Part shown: positions 6,501 through 8,706 of the stretch, piece by piece
Numbering within the stretch: position 1 is the stretch's first letter
How the letters are laid out: the number at the start of each line of letters is the position of its first letter
NCBI GenBank assembly: GCA_002067565.1
Contig: MVQZ01000006.1
Span: 1 to 8,706, forward strand
Length of the DNA stretch: 8,706 nucleotides
Origin: Methanobacterium sp. PtaU1.Bin242
Lineage (GTDB): Archaea > Methanobacteriota > Methanobacteria > Methanobacteriales > Methanobacteriaceae
Reading direction: 5' to 3'
Translations under genes and position numbers: made by a program
The notes under the pieces: model-generated
Databases searched by the model: none
What the model was told of the DNA's origin: nothing
Seen by the model: the letters and a program-made list of their open reading frames with translations, nothing else

Positions 6501-8706
6501 ATGGTCCCTTTAGCATTCCAGAGTATGCGACTACTGTTGTGAAGTTTATTGCTGGAGATGCCAGTGGAAACATTTCACCTGTAGAGAGCGAGACTTATAC
6601 AACATTCCATAACACTACATACACTTTACAGACTGGTTACTACGCTGAAGGTAATGTGGGAACGATTATTTCCGATGGTGGCACGAACTATGGTTGGTTT
6701 GGTTATAGCACCCCTGGTACGGGTACTGTAACTTACACTGCCAGTAGCTTGAACATACCTGCATGTGCAACCATACTCGCAGCTCGCCTATATCAGGCCT
6801 GGACATGGTACGGCTACCCAACCTACACTGTAACCTTTAATGGTTACATCATAACAAGAACTGCATTCTATGGAGGATCCGATGGTATGGAAATCTTTGA
6901 CGTAACACCATACTTCAATGCACTAGGAAACAACACGGCCGTATTAACTTCAAGCACCAGTGGAGCCAATTATGGTACAATTCTGGTGGTAGTTTACCAG
7001 TCCATAACTGAACCCTACAGGAAAATCTGGATCAATGAAGGACACACCATAGTCTATGATTCTTGGGGATTCCCCGAAGGTTATGCATTATTTAACAACG
7101 TAAACACCACCAGTATGTCATCTGCTGCAATCACCAATATATTACCTTCAGGAAAAGATGGTGAAGATGGTAGTACTATAAGTATAAATGGACAATATAT
7201 CGTTCGAAACTCAACGGAAGGCAATGACCCATATTACAACCACTTCAACGTTACCAGCGCCATACAAAACGGAACAAACGAAATGGCAACACCCGCAGGA
7301 ACATACTACAGCTTAATCACCTCCATACTTACATTAACCATGCAATCAAATATAGTAGCACAATTCACAGCAGATCCCACCATAGGTAATGCTCCTTTGA
7401 CTGTACAGTTTACTGATCAGTCCATAGATGCTAATAGTTGGAGTTGGGATTTCAATAACGATGAAATAATAGACAGCACTGTACGGAGCCCAACATGGAC
7501 TTACAACGCTGCAGGTAACTACACAGTGAAATTAACCGTAACTGGACCTGGAGGTATCGATGAAGAAATAAAAACAAACTATATTTCTGCTGTTTTTGTT
7601 CCTTGGAATGATCCTTGTGAGTCACTTGACGGATGGACTACTATCAACACTTCACTAAACAACTCAAGTGTCTATCAAGGATCTTACTGCATCAATGGTA
7701 ATTCTGTAGGAACATCAGCCTCTGCTGAACGGATCATCAGCATTACTGATGGCGGTGCAAAGACTTTGCGCTTTAATTTAGCTGCAGTAACACCCTACAG
7801 TTATAACAATGGAGTGAGGGTATACTTGGATGGCCAGCAAAAGCTTTCTATACCCCTTACGTATTCTGTACCCCCTACGGGATCTGGAAACTGGAATCGG
7901 TACGAAATTGATCTTACCGGAATTGAAGCGGGTAACCACACCTTTAGGGTAGAAGCATATTCATCCATCTCCTGGGCATCAGCTCATTTCTACCTGGACA
8001 ATATATGGGTGATAACTGATGAAGAAGTGTACAGCACTGTAAACATCACACCAAATGATGTAGATACGTTTGTAGGTGACAGCACTCAATTTGCTGCAAA
8101 TGCTTACACCCAATATGGTGAGAAACTGACTGATAAGGTGTTCACCTGGACATCGTCAAATGAATCAGTGGGAACCATCAACGGCTCTGGGCTATTCACC
8201 GCACTTTCAGCAGGAACCGCTACCATCACAGCCACAGCAAATGGCATAAGCTACAGCACACCAATAACTGTTAATTACCATGCACCAGTTGCAGGCTTTA
8301 CAGCAGATAAAACTAGTGGAGATACACCATTAACCGTGCAATTCACTGACCAGTCCACTGATGCTACTGGTTGGAGTTGGGACTTCAACAACGATGAAAC
8401 TGTTGATAGTGATGAACAGAACCCCACCTGGACATATAATACACCCGGTACTTACACCGTGAAACTCACTGTAACTGGCCCGGGAGGATCTCATGAAGAA
8501 GTAAAAACAGATTACATCACTGTAACTACACCTCCAGCGCCTATAGCAAACTTCACCGCAGACACCACCACAGGTGATGGACCATTAAACGTACAGTTCA
8601 CCGACAACTCCACCGATGCAACAGGTTGGAGTTGGGACTTCAACAACGACGGAACAATCGATAGTACATTACAAAACCCTATCTGGACCTTCACCAACCC
8701 CGGATA
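3560..8706 (+). CDS. Giant secreted modular surface protein (DUF3344-like/PKD/FG-GAP/CARDB), 3' end beyond window
   Basis: There are 1715 open codons and no stop before the window ends. Start ATG 3560 follows GGGAG by 10 bases; an in-frame TTG at 3554 is less likely. A Sec signal peptide (MNAKKPAMLVLTLIFALVLCGAVSA) probably ends near residue 25. Domains by approximate residue: DUF3344-like 40-295; PKD 304-382 and 388-467; five FG-GAP/VCBS repeats with D-x-D-x-D-x-D loops 474-739; CARDB 744-846; two chitobiase/hexosaminidase C-terminal-like domains 848-934 and 935-1014; second DUF3344-like 1020-1263; PKD 1265-1343; jelly-roll-like, carbohydrate-binding-type domain 1347-1488; BIG_2-like 1494-1574; PKD 1577-1656 and 1662 onward (cut). 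PKDs carry the usual W-x-W-D/N-F core and NPTWTY/GTYTVKLT strands. Many N-x-S/T sequons suggest glycosylation. No enzyme active site is seen, so an adhesin or cell-envelope role is inferred. Any anchor would lie downstream. Confidence 0.9.
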   Translation, partial: MNAKKPAMLVLTLIFALVLCGAVSAGTPLQENQTGTVSGDLYYNASNPWAQTTQGETNEVTQTNTLPTYTSIDSAYVYVNVYSGSGTNNWPVRTTTKIDGNGDGDYDDAGELLGVEDMDIQSSTDGTVYWKEGVTHWNKVYSDYQVWYNVTGLITSNNPSVYVKTENMGGEGYDGRIKLIALVAAYNDENNDKVHYWVLNGQDWINTGSAISTFNTSNFNGQASSATLNTVALSGTDGTYTFNGNAKTGNITETGTYYKENTWNVTNDINAGANSTLTYANVGSSLKLNLATLTIREATPAAPMANFTANITSGTVPFTVQFTDTSTNIPTEWFWDFNNDGVIDSTLQNPTWTYDNAGTYTVKLTATNTLGSDTEEKTNYINSYITPVANFTANSINGTAPFTVTFTDQSSNSPTSWLWNFGDGTTSAGQNPTHTYYKVGTYTVKLTATNVVGNNSDTKIGYIIVTIPTTATGPVWITKPEWNTPDINPDDPNQGGYPCLVDLDGDGDYDLLTGTFGTIYPYQNIGTTINPVWIAKPEWNPSSIAGNPCLADLDGDGDYDLLTGSGGSDGVYAYENTGTVNSPVWTSKSAWNLPGSYMTSPFLADLDGDGDYDLLIGTDSGYSTAYENTGTVSSPVWTSKSAWNLPDIGRQARPSLADLDGDGDYDVLIGSIYVYGGGVFAYENTGTVNSPVWTSKSAWNPPTTSRSHPSLADLDGDGDYDVLIGSIDGVCYAYENIEVRGGTIDLTPTAINPLSFVVNTLSTVSAIINNTGTVNVGAFVANLTVNGVIVDTQSVLGPAAGSSSTVNFTWTPTTLGDFDFTVTVDPIDGINELDETNNVLTVPVSVIVDSEAPSVFANPVSGTHNPPIQVTLSATDNADLNPKIYYTIDNTEPTTSSTLYTGPISITGTTILKFIAVDSSNNTSPIQTKTYTIVDTETPVVDAVQNWTTVTLSATDNADPNPKIYYTLDGSEPTINSTLFNGPFSIPEYATTVVKFIAGDASGNISPVESETYTTFHNTTYTLQTGYYAEGNVGTIISDGGTNYGWFGYSTPGTGTVTYTASSLNIPACATILAARLYQAWTWYGYPTYTVTFNGYIITRTAFYGGSDGMEIFDVTPYFNALGNNTAVLTSSTSGANYGTILVVVYQSITEPYRKIWINEGHTIVYDSWGFPEGYALFNNVNTTSMSSAAITNILPSGKDGEDGSTISINGQYIVRNSTEGNDPYYNHFNVTSAIQNGTNEMATPAGTYYSLITSILTLTMQSNIVAQFTADPTIGNAPLTVQFTDQSIDANSWSWDFNNDEIIDSTVRSPTWTYNAAGNYTVKLTVTGPGGIDEEIKTNYISAVFVPWNDPCESLDGWTTINTSLNNSSVYQGSYCINGNSVGTSASAERIISITDGGAKTLRFNLAAVTPYSYNNGVRVYLDGQQKLSIPLTYSVPPTGSGNWNRYEIDLTGIEAGNHTFRVEAYSSISWASAHFYLDNIWVITDEEVYSTVNITPNDVDTFVGDSTQFAANAYTQYGEKLTDKVFTWTSSNESVGTINGSGLFTALSAGTATITATANGISYSTPITVNYHAPVAGFTADKTSGDTPLTVQFTDQSTDATGWSWDFNNDETVDSDEQNPTWTYNTPGTYTVKLTVTGPGGSHEEVKTDYITVTTPPAPIANFTADTTTGDGPLNVQFTDNSTDATGWSWDFNNDGTIDSTLQNPIWTFTNPG
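3861..3880 (+). repeat. 20-nt D-rich motif shared between first domain and FG-GAP array
   Basis: ACGGTGATGGAGACTACGAC encodes part of DGNGDGDYDDAGE (residues 99-111), an acidic calcium-loop-like motif in the first DUF3344-like domain. The same bases recur at 5070-5089 and, at 18 or more positions, in every FG-GAP unit. Confidence 0.6.
4979..5767 (+). repeat. Five in-frame tandem FG-GAP/VCBS repeat units
   Basis: Units begin with PVW at 4979, 5150, 5306, 5462 and 5630, giving unit lengths of 171, 156, 156 and 168 bp, all multiples of three. Each has a VWxxKxxWN strand and the calcium-loop DLDGDGDYDLL or -DVL. The loop starts at 5063, 5213, 5372, 5531 and 5696, and is followed by G and an aromatic YAYENTGT strand. 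Units 3 to 5 share long identical nucleotide stretches such as ACATCTAAATCAGCATGGAA, pointing to recent duplication or gene conversion. Such repeats form blades of a beta-propeller in FG-GAP/integrin-like proteins. Confidence 0.85.
5778..5784 (+). repeat. G7 homopolymer tract inside the surface-protein gene
   Basis: Seven consecutive G (codons AGG GGG GGA, encoding Arg-Gly-Gly) sit at the linker between the FG-GAP array and the CARDB domain. The reading frame is open through it in this sequence. Homopolymer G tracts are prone to slipped-strand length change. Confidence 0.6.

Overview
The window looks like euryarchaeal DNA, most likely from a methanogen of the Methanobacterium type. This is inferred from three things: a very large secreted protein built from DUF3344-like, PKD, FG-GAP/VCBS and CARDB modules; AT-rich spacers with archaeal TATA-box-like sequences; and an archaeal-style VapBC pair. 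No rRNA, tRNA or CRISPR array was seen, so the genus is not proven.

Layout. Positions 2-232 (+) hold the 3' end of an ADP-ribosylglycohydrolase (DraG-like) gene. Positions about 271-2217 are an IS1182-type insertion sequence with 32-bp imperfect terminal inverted repeats. Its transposase gene is split by a 142-bp MITE-like insert (804-945) that has its own imperfect inverted repeats and a TA target duplication. Removing the insert plus one TA restores a single 517-codon reading frame. Positions 2237-2855 (-) encode a VapBC-type toxin-antitoxin pair with overlapping genes. The dyad-symmetric promoter of the pair appears to give a leaderless vapB mRNA. Positions 2856-3559 are gene-poor and AT-rich. 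They hold a hairpin followed by a T-run, a TATA box, a 16-bp palindrome and a possible 12-codon leader ORF. Positions 3560-8706 (+) are the first 1715 codons of a giant modular surface protein with no stop in the window.

How the parts relate. The ADP-ribosylglycohydrolase and vapBC genes converge, and the IS sits between their 3' ends, so it probably harms neither. vapBC and the surface-protein gene diverge from the shared 2856-3559 spacer. The surface protein has a signal peptide, a DUF3344-like domain, two PKD domains, five FG-GAP/VCBS calcium-loop repeats, a CARDB domain, two chitobiase-C-like domains, a second DUF3344-like domain, a PKD, a jelly-roll-like domain, a BIG_2-like domain and two more PKDs. 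It is probably an exported adhesin or cell-surface protein. Its anchor, if any, lies beyond the window.

The most interesting observations are the MITE nested in the IS, the vapB operator arrangement, the short leader ORF overlapping the surface-protein start as ATGA, and the recently duplicated FG-GAP array followed by a G7 tract. I found no convincing evidence for a wholly new multi-gene system.
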